Shown here in pieces: positions 25,475 through 34,234 of a stretch of DNA of 64,000 bases. The notes beneath the pieces are model-generated. The model saw nothing but the letters and a program-made list of their open reading frames with translations. It was not told the origin of the DNA and made no database searches. Source of the stretch: Panonychus citri. Taxonomy: Eukaryota > Arthropoda > Arachnida > Trombidiformes > Tetranychidae. The stretch is taken from the NCBI RefSeq assembly GCF_014898815.1, contig NW_026515505.1:372001-436000 (forward strand). Reading direction: 5' to 3'. The translations under genes and the position numbers were made by a program. Position 1 is the stretch's first letter. Every line of letters starts with the position of its first letter.

Positions 25475-28400
25475 ATGGTCGATCCAAATAAGCCAATAGA
25501 CATTACAATTGGTGAATTTTCCAAATCAGAAGAAAATAAAAGTCGATTCATTAAAGAAGTTGGTGTTACTACTACTCCTAAAGACGCTTATCTCACACGA
25601 CGATTCAATGAAGCTTTGGAAACAATGATGAGATTTTATGGTGATTCTGATGATCCAAGAAAAAATCCTCAAAAACCCTTTTGCTTTGATTGGTTTTGTT
25701 GTCCGGATAAGATGAAAAAGTTAAGAGCTAATGGTATGACTGATGTTAATATTAGAAAACTCTTTGATTTAGGTTATTTCGAATCAGAAGATAAGTCACT
25801 GACTTATGACGATCTCAAAGGTCAGATGACTGAGCCTCAATTGAAAATTTTCTTTCTATCCGCTAATCAAGAATATAAAGAAAATATTCCTCTACCAAGT
25901 ACAAGTAGACAGGAAATTCCTCAGAACACAATTCATGAAGATCAATTCACAATTTCTCCTCAGTTACCTATTGATCAACCTCAATATAATCAACCAAACT
26001 TTCATTCTAGTTGGTTGAAGGTTTACAAAAAATATAAAGAGTCAGATAATCTTCATGAATGGTTAGAAGGATTAGAATCAACCCTTGAAATACTTCAGTT
26101 TGATGATTCCATCTCACTGAGAATTCTCTGTTTGAATCTACCAAAGAAAATGTATGATGAAGTCAAGCGACTTCAGTCAGATGAACCTTTCTTAACCTTC
26201 AGACAAGTTTGCAATAGATTACGAGAAAATCACATAGGAACCCATGAAATGATTTCAGCTCTTCATACACTTTTCAATCTCAAATTCTATAAAGGTAACG
26301 ATCCAGTCTTACATGTAGAGAAAATCAAAAAAGCAGCAGAATTGAAAATTCCAAATATACCAGAAGAATGTATTGTGCATTATATTCTTCATTCTTTACC
26401 CTATGATCTTAGAACAAAATTAACTAGTAATTTGAATTACAATACAATAGATTTAGTTCTAATTAAAATGAAAGCTTACAACAATAATCAAATCCTTTCA
26501 TTAGCTAATCAGCAAAGAGTACAAGGTCAAACACAAAGACAAACTTATCCTAAAAATCAAACAAATGATCCAAATCAACCAAACCAATCAAATCAAAATG
26601 GTTATCAAGGTAATAGAAACAATCAAAAAAGATCTAGAAGTAACAATTATCAGCAGAATCAAAACCAAACAAATCAAAATCAAACCCAAAGCCAACAACC
26701 AACAAACCAACAAACACAAAACAATCAACCGCAAATGTGCAATCAACAACAGTCAAATCAACAATCAACTAATCAACAAGTAGTTTGTGAATTTTGTGGC
26801 AAACACGGGCATACAATCAGCGATTGTCGAGCAAGAAAAAGGATCGAAGGTGAAAAAGCTCCAATAACAGTGAACACTTCGTCGACACTCTCAACGCGTG
26901 GTAATGATCCAACCCTTCAAGTACAAGTTATCGATCGTGACCAAAGTACAATGATACAAGCTCTGGTAGATACTGGCGCTGGTTCAACACTTATGTCACT
27001 TGATCTAGCTGGGAAATTAGGATTGAGAATCTATAAATCAGCTCACGAGTTCCGAGGATTCAGCAAGGAAAATGAACCTGTAAAAGCTATCGGAGTTACT
27101 CAAATTTTCATCAGAATCTACCCAAACTACACCGAAGAAGCTCTTCGTGTATTTGTGTTCGAAAACCCGTCATATGATCTCATCTTAGGTCATAATTTCA
27201 TTCATAGTGCATCTATAACCATCATCGGTAATCAAGAAACAAAACTGTTTAAAATTTTACGCTTTGGTCAACCAGTTCAAGTGAAAATTAGATCACCAAC
27301 TCAAGCTTGTTGGGACTATTTATTCGCTAACTATTTCCCTCGTACCTTTGGAAAACAATTCGATGAGTCGATCAACAACCTTCAGTTCTCAAGTGAAAGA
27401 ATCGAGTCTTCGAGGTCCTCTTCAATGAAGTCAGTGACTTCAGAATCTTCTGAACCTGGACTGTCAAGTGATGTGATAGATTCTCGCGATTCACCAAAAA
27501 GCAGAAAACGACGGAAAAGAAAAAATAAAAATCAACAAATAGATGATGAATTTCAACGATTATCAATAATCAATGTTGCGAAAGAAGATTCAAATTATCT
27601 ATCAAAAAGAAAACTCGATAAACGGAAAGATGAATTTCCAAGTGATATCAACAATCTAAAATCAACTCTAATCAAAAACATCGCACCCGATTTGAAACCA
27701 GAAGAAAAATCAATGATGGAAAATTTCCTAGATGAGTATAAAGATACATTTTCTTTACACAAATACGATCTTGGAAAAATCACATCCGATGTAGTTGATA
27801 TTAATATTGACATTGGAATGAACCCAATCCCTCAATGTAATCCATATCGCCTTGGTCCAAAAATGAGAGAGGTTATGGAAGAAAAAGTTAAAGAACTTTT
27901 AGAAAATGATATCATCGAACCATCGAAATCAAGAGGATGCTCACCAGCATTTCTCGTACCAAAACCTAATGGCTCATATCGATTGGTCACTAGCTTCGTA
28001 GAATTAAATGCTCTCTGTCGAACAAGGAAATTCCCGATGCCTAATGTAGACGATCATATTCAAGCATTGGCAGGTTTTAATTACTTCATCTCGATCGATT
28101 TCTCGCAAGGATTCCATCAAATAGAGCTCAAACCATCAGAACGAGAAAAAGTTGCTTTCGCTACCGAAAAGGGAATCTATCAATATAAAAGATTACCCAT
28201 GGGTTTAGCCGATAGTCCAGCTTATTTCCAGGAATTCGTGAATAGGATTTTTGGTGATTTACTCTATCGAATCTGTCTAGCTTATATCGACGATGTTGTG
28301 ATAATTGGTAAAACTTTCAACGAGTTAATCTCAAATGCTTCAAAAGTGTTTGAAAGAATAAGAGAATATGGACTGAAAATTCAACCAGATAAATGCAAAT

Positions 28401-30628
28401 TTGGTCATTCAGAAATCAAGTTTCTTGGTCACATAATCTCAGGAAAATCAGTTAAACCAGATCCCGAAAAAGTTTCGAGATTAAAAGCCTTTGAACCGCC
28501 AAAAGACGTCAAAGCATTACAAAGTCAGCTTGGACTTTTCAACTATTTATCTAAATTCGTCCCAAACTATTCAACTCTAGCATCTAATCTTTTCGAACTT
28601 TGTTCAAAGAAAACAGGAAGATTCAAATGGTTATCAATTCATCAAAGATGTTGGGAAAAAATAAAAGATTCACTCATCAAAAATTGTGAATTAGCTCAAT
28701 ATGACCCCGAAAAAGAGCATAAGTTAATGGTCGACGCCAGTTCTGTTGCAGTCGGTGGTATGTTATTACAACTAGAAAACGATGATTGGAGACCAGTAAG
28801 TTATTTTGGATCTAAATTGGCAAAGCATCAATTAGCTTACACCATCACCGAGAAAGAATGTCTAGCTGTTGTAGTTGGAATCAAAAAATATCAACACTAT
28901 CTAATCGGAAAGAGATTCATCGTGATCAGCGATCACCATGCCCTTTGTAGCCTTCGAAAGACCGAATTCAAATGTACTCGTCTTCATCGTTGGGCTAATT
29001 TACTTGCTCAATTTAAATATACAATTCAATATGAAAAAGGTGAAACTCATCCAGCAGATTGTTTCAGTCGCTCGACTGAATGGAAAAACAAAAAGAAAGG
29101 AACGATCGAAGAAGAAGATTTCTACAAGTACCTTCATTGTTGCCATGAAGTCAGTCCGACTTCAATAAATTACGGTCATATCGTTCACATCGATAATCCA
29201 GATCCAAATTGGTTCAATTCATTACCTTCTCCCGATATTCTCAATAATGAGAGATGCGACATCGAAGACTTAACAGAAAGTGAAAACATGAACAACAAAA
29301 TGTATCGTATTGCTTATGTTCGTGAATTAATCGATCAAATCAACGATAAAATTCAGCAACCAGATATCATGGATCAACACACATTCGATAAGTTCATTCT
29401 CAACATTTCTAATCCAATTCTACAAGAAAAAGACTCAACAATTGGTGAAGAACAACAAAGAGATTCAAATATAAAACGAATCATCAAACAAGTTAATCAA
29501 GGTGAACTTAAACGTAAATATACAGTGCGTCAATCGATTCTTTATCGAAGAATCAAACACGGAAAATTAGCAATTGTGTTACCTCATCACATGATAAACA
29601 AAATTTATTCAAGTTACCATGATGACCCAATCGGAGGACATTTTGGACTTAAACCAACACTGAAAAAGATTAAAAATACATTTTGGTTCCAAAACATGGA
29701 TGAAATCATCGCTAATAAAATTAAAAAGTGTGTTAAGTGCATCAAATTTAAACCAAAAACGGTTAATCATGAAGTGAAAAGATCTATGCCGATTCCCGAA
29801 AATCCATTCGCAAGGATTCAAATCGACATCCAAGGTCCATTTCTACCCTCGAAAAAGAGAAATCAATATCTTATTGTAGCAGTTGATGTTCTTACTAAAT
29901 TCGTTTATGCAAAAGCTTATTCAAACCAACGTTCTAAAGAAGTCATTGACTTCGTTAATTGTTTAACTACATTCATCGGTATCCCGAAAATAATCCAATC
30001 GGACAATGGCCCGTGTTTCCGTTCAGATGAATTTAAAGAATATCTCAACACTAATGGTATTCGTCATCAAAGATCATCACCGTATCGACCACAAACTCAA
30101 GGATTAGTAGAACGAGTCAATGGTATAATTGGTCAACGAATAAAAATGTTCGCGGAAAAACGCCAAGAATGGGATCAAAAGATTCGAGAAATTATAATTA
30201 GTTACAATTCAACACCATCAGAAAGTCTAGGACTTTCACCATACGAGCTATTGTTCAACATTCAACCGAATAACCCACTTCTTAACGAATTAGAAATTCA
30301 ACAAGAACCAAATGACCAAAACATAAACGAAATTCGAGAAAAAGTAAGACTAAAACAATTGGAAAATCAAGAGAAAAGATTAATTAATGAACCAGATAAA
30401 TCGATTCCATATAAAGTTGGAGATATTGTTGCTAAACGAGTTCAGTTACACGATAAAAAGTTAGGTAAACTAACGCCTTCATGGGATGGAAAATATATAA
30501 TCATTGAAATCTACAATTCAGCTGTTAAAATGGTTAATTTGAAAACTCTGAAAGCAGAAAAATCTAATTTTGTTCATATCAAATTGATCGAAACAATGAA
30601 CAGTGAAAATCAATTAGAAGTCAATTGA
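25475..30628 (+). CDS. Gag-Pol polyprotein (single ORF, 1717 aa)
   Basis: It makes the structural and enzymatic proteins of the retroelement. Domains in order: gag capsid-like region to about residue 350; a Gln/Asn-rich linker; a CCHC zinc knuckle CEFCGKHGHTISDC near 438; aspartic protease VDTGAGSTL near 497; reverse transcriptase with FISIDFSQGFHQIEL near 871 and YIDD near 936; RNase H starting MVDASS near 1084; integrase with an HHCC zinc finger near 1370-1425 and catalytic D in QIDIQG (~1449), D in SDNGPC (~1510) and E in LVERVNG (~1545), so a D-35-E spacing. The start is ATG at 25475, 300 bp after the LTR. All catalytic motifs look intact. Gag and pol share one frame, so there is no gag-pol frameshift. 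The stop codon lies inside a 20-bp perfect palindrome. Confidence 0.96.
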   Translation: MVDPNKPIDITIGEFSKSEENKSRFIKEVGVTTTPKDAYLTRRFNEALETMMRFYGDSDDPRKNPQKPFCFDWFCCPDKMKKLRANGMTDVNIRKLFDLGYFESEDKSLTYDDLKGQMTEPQLKIFFLSANQEYKENIPLPSTSRQEIPQNTIHEDQFTISPQLPIDQPQYNQPNFHSSWLKVYKKYKESDNLHEWLEGLESTLEILQFDDSISLRILCLNLPKKMYDEVKRLQSDEPFLTFRQVCNRLRENHIGTHEMISALHTLFNLKFYKGNDPVLHVEKIKKAAELKIPNIPEECIVHYILHSLPYDLRTKLTSNLNYNTIDLVLIKMKAYNNNQILSLANQQRVQGQTQRQTYPKNQTNDPNQPNQSNQNGYQGNRNNQKRSRSNNYQQNQNQTNQNQTQSQQPTNQQTQNNQPQMCNQQQSNQQSTNQQVVCEFCGKHGHTISDCRARKRIEGEKAPITVNTSSTLSTRGNDPTLQVQVIDRDQSTMIQALVDTGAGSTLMSLDLAGKLGLRIYKSAHEFRGFSKENEPVKAIGVTQIFIRIYPNYTEEALRVFVFENPSYDLILGHNFIHSASITIIGNQETKLFKILRFGQPVQVKIRSPTQACWDYLFANYFPRTFGKQFDESINNLQFSSERIESSRSSSMKSVTSESSEPGLSSDVIDSRDSPKSRKRRKRKNKNQQIDDEFQRLSIINVAKEDSNYLSKRKLDKRKDEFPSDINNLKSTLIKNIAPDLKPEEKSMMENFLDEYKDTFSLHKYDLGKITSDVVDINIDIGMNPIPQCNPYRLGPKMREVMEEKVKELLENDIIEPSKSRGCSPAFLVPKPNGSYRLVTSFVELNALCRTRKFPMPNVDDHIQALAGFNYFISIDFSQGFHQIELKPSEREKVAFATEKGIYQYKRLPMGLADSPAYFQEFVNRIFGDLLYRICLAYIDDVVIIGKTFNELISNASKVFERIREYGLKIQPDKCKFGHSEIKFLGHIISGKSVKPDPEKVSRLKAFEPPKDVKALQSQLGLFNYLSKFVPNYSTLASNLFELCSKKTGRFKWLSIHQRCWEKIKDSLIKNCELAQYDPEKEHKLMVDASSVAVGGMLLQLENDDWRPVSYFGSKLAKHQLAYTITEKECLAVVVGIKKYQHYLIGKRFIVISDHHALCSLRKTEFKCTRLHRWANLLAQFKYTIQYEKGETHPADCFSRSTEWKNKKKGTIEEEDFYKYLHCCHEVSPTSINYGHIVHIDNPDPNWFNSLPSPDILNNERCDIEDLTESENMNNKMYRIAYVRELIDQINDKIQQPDIMDQHTFDKFILNISNPILQEKDSTIGEEQQRDSNIKRIIKQVNQGELKRKYTVRQSILYRRIKHGKLAIVLPHHMINKIYSSYHDDPIGGHFGLKPTLKKIKNTFWFQNMDEIIANKIKKCVKCIKFKPKTVNHEVKRSMPIPENPFARIQIDIQGPFLPSKKRNQYLIVAVDVLTKFVYAKAYSNQRSKEVIDFVNCLTTFIGIPKIIQSDNGPCFRSDEFKEYLNTNGIRHQRSSPYRPQTQGLVERVNGIIGQRIKMFAEKRQEWDQKIREIIISYNSTPSESLGLSPYELLFNIQPNNPLLNELEIQQEPNDQNINEIREKVRLKQLENQEKRLINEPDKSIPYKVGDIVAKRVQLHDKKLGKLTPSWDGKYIIIEIYNSAVKMVNLKTLKAEKSNFVHIKLIETMNSENQLEVN

Positions 30629-31208
30629 CTTCTATTCACCAAAGGTGTCGTGAAGCTGCCATTTGTCATGAGGCAAATTTCGCATGACAAATTTCCGACC
30701 AAACCAAAACTTCAAAATTTCATCAAAATTTTAACCTCATCATTTTAAAGTCATTTGACTTTAGGTTAAAAAGCAATTTAACCTAATTCCAGTTAATTGT
30801 TTCATCATTTAATCAGCTTTTAAAATCTTTAAGAAAAGCGCCTAAAATCCATTTCTAGGAAGAGACAATGACCATACATTAATCGTCACACCCTCTACTT
30901 CCTCATTTACTCTCTTAACCCGTTTATCATCACTTCTCTTTGTTTAAACAAATTTCATCAAGTTCCGTTTTCTAAATTTTTCAAGTGAAATTCTCATTTC
31001 AATTTCAAAATTCAACAAACTTTCAATTCAAACTAACATTTAAAATTCAAAGTGATTCCAAGTTAAAACTGTGTTACATTCAAATTGTTTTGCTCTGCAA
31101 GGACAGAAAGTCACTGACTTTGTTCCAGTTCCAGTTCATCTTCAATTACCATTTCCTTATTGTTTGTTCAGTGATCTTCAAAAGTCTCTGACTTTTTCTT
31201 CAATCACC

Positions 31209-32804
31209 ATGACTTCGTATCGAGAACTTCCAGTCGAAGAGAAATTCAACATTATCTCTCCTGCCGTTTTCTATGATTTCATCAAAGAAAAAATTTCAAC
31301 CAGAGCCGATTACAGCAACAACACCTTCAATAAAGCGAATGAAATTGTTAAACCTGAACCAGGATACATCGTTTCTGTGAATTCTGAAGAGCCTCGACCA
31401 AGAGATCTATGCAATTTATGTTGTCACCTCGCTCGTGAACCAGTTTGTTGTGGTGCTTGTGACCTTAAATATTGTCTCAAGTGTGCTTACTATTTAGTAA
31501 TTTTGTTCAAATTGGAAAACAATCACCGAGTCCAACGTGATCAAGTCATTGACTTGATTGGACAACAATTCAAATGTTTAACCCTCTCTTGTCCATCAGT
31601 TAGTTTATTAATTCAACCCTTTAGACAAGATGATCTTTTAAGCTACAGTGTTAAATGTATCAAAGGTAATTGTGTATTCGTCGGAAAATACGAGATCGCT
31701 AATCAACATATGAACAATTGGTGTAATGAGAAGTCAATTAACTTCAAATTTGATGACAGTTTCATTGGGGAAACATTCAGAGAACCTGATGATCCGATAA
31801 CCGATTCAACTTATAATTGTGCTCGTATTGAAACTCGATTGAATCAAGAAAATGTTACTTCATTTAATATTCGAGAAGAATGGATTCAAGGATTCAGCGA
31901 TTACTTCAAAACAGTTGAAATCGAAGAAACAATTCCAGTGCCTAATCCATCACAAAAGAGAAAAACATCATCAATTCACCCTGATGAACCGATCAATAAA
32001 AGATCAAATAAATACAAAGTCAAACAAAGTTGGGAATCATTCATAGACCAATTCAAACGTCTACCCGATCTAAAGTCACTGACTTTATCTTCATCTTCCT
32101 CATCATCTCAAGCTTCACCACTTCCTAGACCATCAACAAGTAAAACATTTTGGCCTATTGTCTCGGAAGAACCTATTCTAATTGATCCAGTTATCGAAAA
32201 ACCAACGTTAACATCATCAATCTGGGCTGAAGTAATTGAAGAAGACAATGAGAGAGAAGCTGAAAAAGCAAAAGAACATTTCATTGCTCCATCACCTTCG
32301 ACATCTAAACAAATAATTTCACCTCATTTAAGTTCAACAAGTGATTCAAGTGATTGGAATTGTCCAGATGAATCAGAACGAGTCATCAGATCTGAACTTT
32401 TACAAAAACAAGTCGAAGCAAATTATCAATATCGAACCATTGCCGATAAACGTCGAGAAAAAAGACATCGAACTCAAGCTAGAAAACAAGGCTTGATTCC
32501 AAAGCTTATTAATGCTCCTGATGATCCAGTTAAACCACTTTTAAAGTCTCTGACTTTAAGCGAAACATCATCATCATCATCACCTTCGCCTTCAACCTCA
32601 CAACAATTTACCTTTAGCGAAGCCATTAGCTATAAACCAGTTTCAGTTGGTCCAACACCTAAAGTAGATTGTTGGAGATACAATTTCAAATCAATGAAAG
32701 CAGAAGAATCGTTTCTTTATCGAAAAAGATGCCCAGCCAATGGAATAAAAAAGAACGTGTTAGAAAAGAAAGAATCAATCAAGAAAAACTTCGACAGAAG
32801 TTAG
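31209..32804 (+). CDS. Accessory ORF with RING-like and TRAF-type zinc fingers (531 aa)
   Basis: It sits after pol, in the env position. From the first in-frame ATG at 31209 the product has a Cys cluster at residues 68-92 (CNLCCHLAREPVCCGACD, then YCLKC), resembling a compact RING finger. Around residues 155-180 a C-x4-C-x11-H-x4-C pattern (CIKGNC...HMNNWC) is like a TRAF-type zinc finger. The C-terminal half is Ser/Pro-rich and probably disordered, with three KSLT-type segments from the palindrome family. This combination suggests a TRAF/SIAH-like ubiquitin-ligase-type protein, but I infer this from cysteine spacing alone. A structural or nucleocapsid-like role is also possible. The 3' end overlaps the exonuclease ORF by 76 nt and contains a -1 slippery heptamer. 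Confidence 0.7.
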   Translation: MTSYRELPVEEKFNIISPAVFYDFIKEKISTRADYSNNTFNKANEIVKPEPGYIVSVNSEEPRPRDLCNLCCHLAREPVCCGACDLKYCLKCAYYLVILFKLENNHRVQRDQVIDLIGQQFKCLTLSCPSVSLLIQPFRQDDLLSYSVKCIKGNCVFVGKYEIANQHMNNWCNEKSINFKFDDSFIGETFREPDDPITDSTYNCARIETRLNQENVTSFNIREEWIQGFSDYFKTVEIEETIPVPNPSQKRKTSSIHPDEPINKRSNKYKVKQSWESFIDQFKRLPDLKSLTLSSSSSSSQASPLPRPSTSKTFWPIVSEEPILIDPVIEKPTLTSSIWAEVIEEDNEREAEKAKEHFIAPSPSTSKQIISPHLSSTSDSSDWNCPDESERVIRSELLQKQVEANYQYRTIADKRREKRHRTQARKQGLIPKLINAPDDPVKPLLKSLTLSETSSSSSPSPSTSQQFTFSEAISYKPVSVGPTPKVDCWRYNFKSMKAEESFLYRKRCPANGIKKNVLEKKESIKKNFDRS

Positions 32805-33709
32805 TAACTTCTTTACCTGACATGGCACCACCTCTTCCTTATGCTCGAAAAATCTCAGAAGCAGCTATTAATCTAAAAGAACAAGGACTAAAAATCTGTT
32901 CCATCGACATGGAAAACGCAAAAATAAAAATGAAAAATGGATTCTTTTATACAGTTCCTGTTTGGATAGCAATTGTTGATGCTTCATGTCGAGTTGTTTA
33001 TCATGAATTCGTTCGTCACCCGTCAACCTCGATTACTAAAGAGCAGTTTGGAACTGAATTACATGGGTTAACTAAGGAAGATACAATCAATGGCAAAAAC
33101 TTCAAAAGAATAAGAAACGAAGTCATCAACATATTAAGAAAATACGATCGTATCATTGTCGCAGGTCAAACTGGCGATTTTGTTTCACTGTTTTTCTCAA
33201 TCAACGATCATCTTTACATGTTACCACGAATAATTTGTGTCGGTTCTTACTACAACACATATAAAGTGAACGACTCCATCGGACTTAAACATATTGTTCT
33301 GTTGTTATTCAGTGTTCTCATGCAAACAAAAACTCACTCACCATTAGTTGATGCCGCCTTTACAATGTATTCCTACCTCATCGACTATGAAAGAATCGAA
33401 AGTGTTAAAACTACTTTAAAAGCTACAATCGAAATGAATCAAGGTTTTCGTGGATTCGTCTATCCAAAAAATGATTTTATGGCTACTTTATTAAAAAATA
33501 CATTGGATTACATTGGTGATTGGCCGGATTCATTCAAAGTTTCTCCTTATGATCACGGAAAGAAAAGAAAAGAAAAATTGGAAAAACAAAAGTACAAAGA
33601 GGAACATCATATTTTTCCAATCACTACTGAAGAAATTCCTGATCTTTATAAACTTAACGAGACTCGCAAAAAGTCACTGACTTTTCTAGGGCTGCGACGA
33701 ACCCGTTAA
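32729..33709 (+). CDS. DEDDh 3'-5' exonuclease, ISG20/REX4-like, in the retrotransposon
   Basis: A 326-residue protein (ATG at 32729) of the DEDDh exonuclease superfamily, which removes nucleotides from RNA or DNA 3' ends using two metal ions. Exo I is SIDMEN (D60, E62). Next is a region with HEFVRHPS...HGLTKEDT that resembles the strand-and-helix core of ISG20/REX4 proteins. Exo II is AGQTGDF (D150) and Exo III is HSPLVDAAFTMYSYL (H203-x4-D208). All five catalytic positions are therefore present. It has a basic N-terminal arm and a basic C-terminal tail. It lies in the -1 frame relative to the upstream ORF, so it may start at its own ATG or be made as a frameshift fusion. Exonucleases of this type are not standard retrotransposon genes; host capture is my inference. 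Confidence 0.75.
   Translation: MPSQWNKKERVRKERINQEKLRQKLVTSLPDMAPPLPYARKISEAAINLKEQGLKICSIDMENAKIKMKNGFFYTVPVWIAIVDASCRVVYHEFVRHPSTSITKEQFGTELHGLTKEDTINGKNFKRIRNEVINILRKYDRIIVAGQTGDFVSLFFSINDHLYMLPRIICVGSYYNTYKVNDSIGLKHIVLLLFSVLMQTKTHSPLVDAAFTMYSYLIDYERIESVKTTLKATIEMNQGFRGFVYPKNDFMATLLKNTLDYIGDWPDSFKVSPYDHGKKRKEKLEKQKYKEEHHIFPITTEEIPDLYKLNETRKKSLTFLGLRRTR
32747..32753 (+). promoter_or_regulatory. Putative -1 ribosomal frameshift heptamer A AAA AAG
   Basis: In the upstream ORF frame the codons read ATA AAA AAG, which gives the A AAA AAG heptamer with the right phase. A -1 slip enters exactly the frame of the exonuclease ORF. It lies within the 76-nt overlap, and the downstream 32796-32812 palindrome might act as a hairpin stimulator about 43 nt away, which is farther than usual. 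Confidence 0.5.
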
Positions 33710-33740
33710 GAGTCCGATCGTCAGCTTTGTCCCAGGGCTC

Positions 33741-34230
33741 TGTAAGGGGTTTACACTCATGTGACTAATTGCGACCCTCTTTTGATTAATTTTCATTTGT
33801 CAATCAAATTCAAATTTCCCTCTGCCGTTAAAAAGAATAGAATATAAAGAAGATTCTTTTCTAACAGAAGTCAGTAGAAACAAATGCTTTTACTCACCAC
33901 TACTACTTTCAAGTTGATTGATAAACTGTTTCCTTTATGTTACTCTAAACCTTAAATCTTTTCCTTTTCCTCTTTCTATTTACTCCATTTTGATAATTTC
34001 TATTTCAACTTAATTTCTTGTGTTACTCTCAATTCATATTTCTAACCTTTGAGTTAATTAAAATTCAATTACTTTGTGATTTACTTTGTTGTGATATTTT
34101 AATTGTGGTCAAGTCTAATTAGTAAAAAGTCATTGACTTTTGAAACCTTAGATAGAGAAAATTTGTCCCCTTTATCGATCTTGGTCCGAGTTCACCAATC
34201 GTACAAGAACTCATTTTGTGCACCCTCACA
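33741..34230 (+). repeat. 3' LTR
   Basis: A 490-bp copy of the 5' LTR, from TGTAAGGGG to CCCTCACA, offset by 9055 bp. I saw no difference from the 5' copy. Confidence 0.93.
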
Positions 34231-34234
34231 TATC

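Larger units (their letters stand above)
25070..34141. repeat. Dispersed palindrome family AAGTCA-n-TGACTT in the LTR element
   Basis: Sites seen: 25070-25086, 25268-25284, 25362-25380, 25791-25807, 27426-27442, 29146-29164, 29939-29953, 30615-30634, 30746-30763, 31107-31121, 31180-31196, 31540-31558, 31730-31745 (one mismatch), 32071-32087, 32541-32559, 32796-32812, 33669-33685 and 34125-34141. Most share the core AAGTC...GACTT with a 1-5 nt centre. Flanking bases differ between copies yet stay complementary within each copy (for example TGAAGTCA/TGACTTCA, ATAAGTCA/TGACTTAT, ATCAAGTCA/TGACTTGAT). In coding regions they often encode KSLT. None was noticed elsewhere in the window. Confidence 0.9.
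24686..34230 (+). mobile_element. Complete Ty3/Gypsy-type LTR retrotransposon with two extra ORFs
   Basis: The element is 9545 bp, with two 490-bp LTRs, a primer binding site, a single-frame gag-pol (order PR-RT-RNaseH-INT, hence Ty3/Gypsy type) and two overlapping 3' ORFs in the place where some elements carry env. The LTRs look identical base for base by eye, which implies recent insertion. All ORFs are open. No clear polypurine tract precedes the right LTR (the flank reads TTGTCCCAGGGCTC), which is unusual. About 18 copies of a short palindrome are spread through it. Codon use is AT-rich like the surroundings. Confidence 0.95.
24682..34234 (+). repeat. Target site duplication TATC of the LTR element
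   Basis: TATC occurs at 24682-24685 directly before the left LTR and at 34231-34234 directly after the right LTR. Confidence 0.8.
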
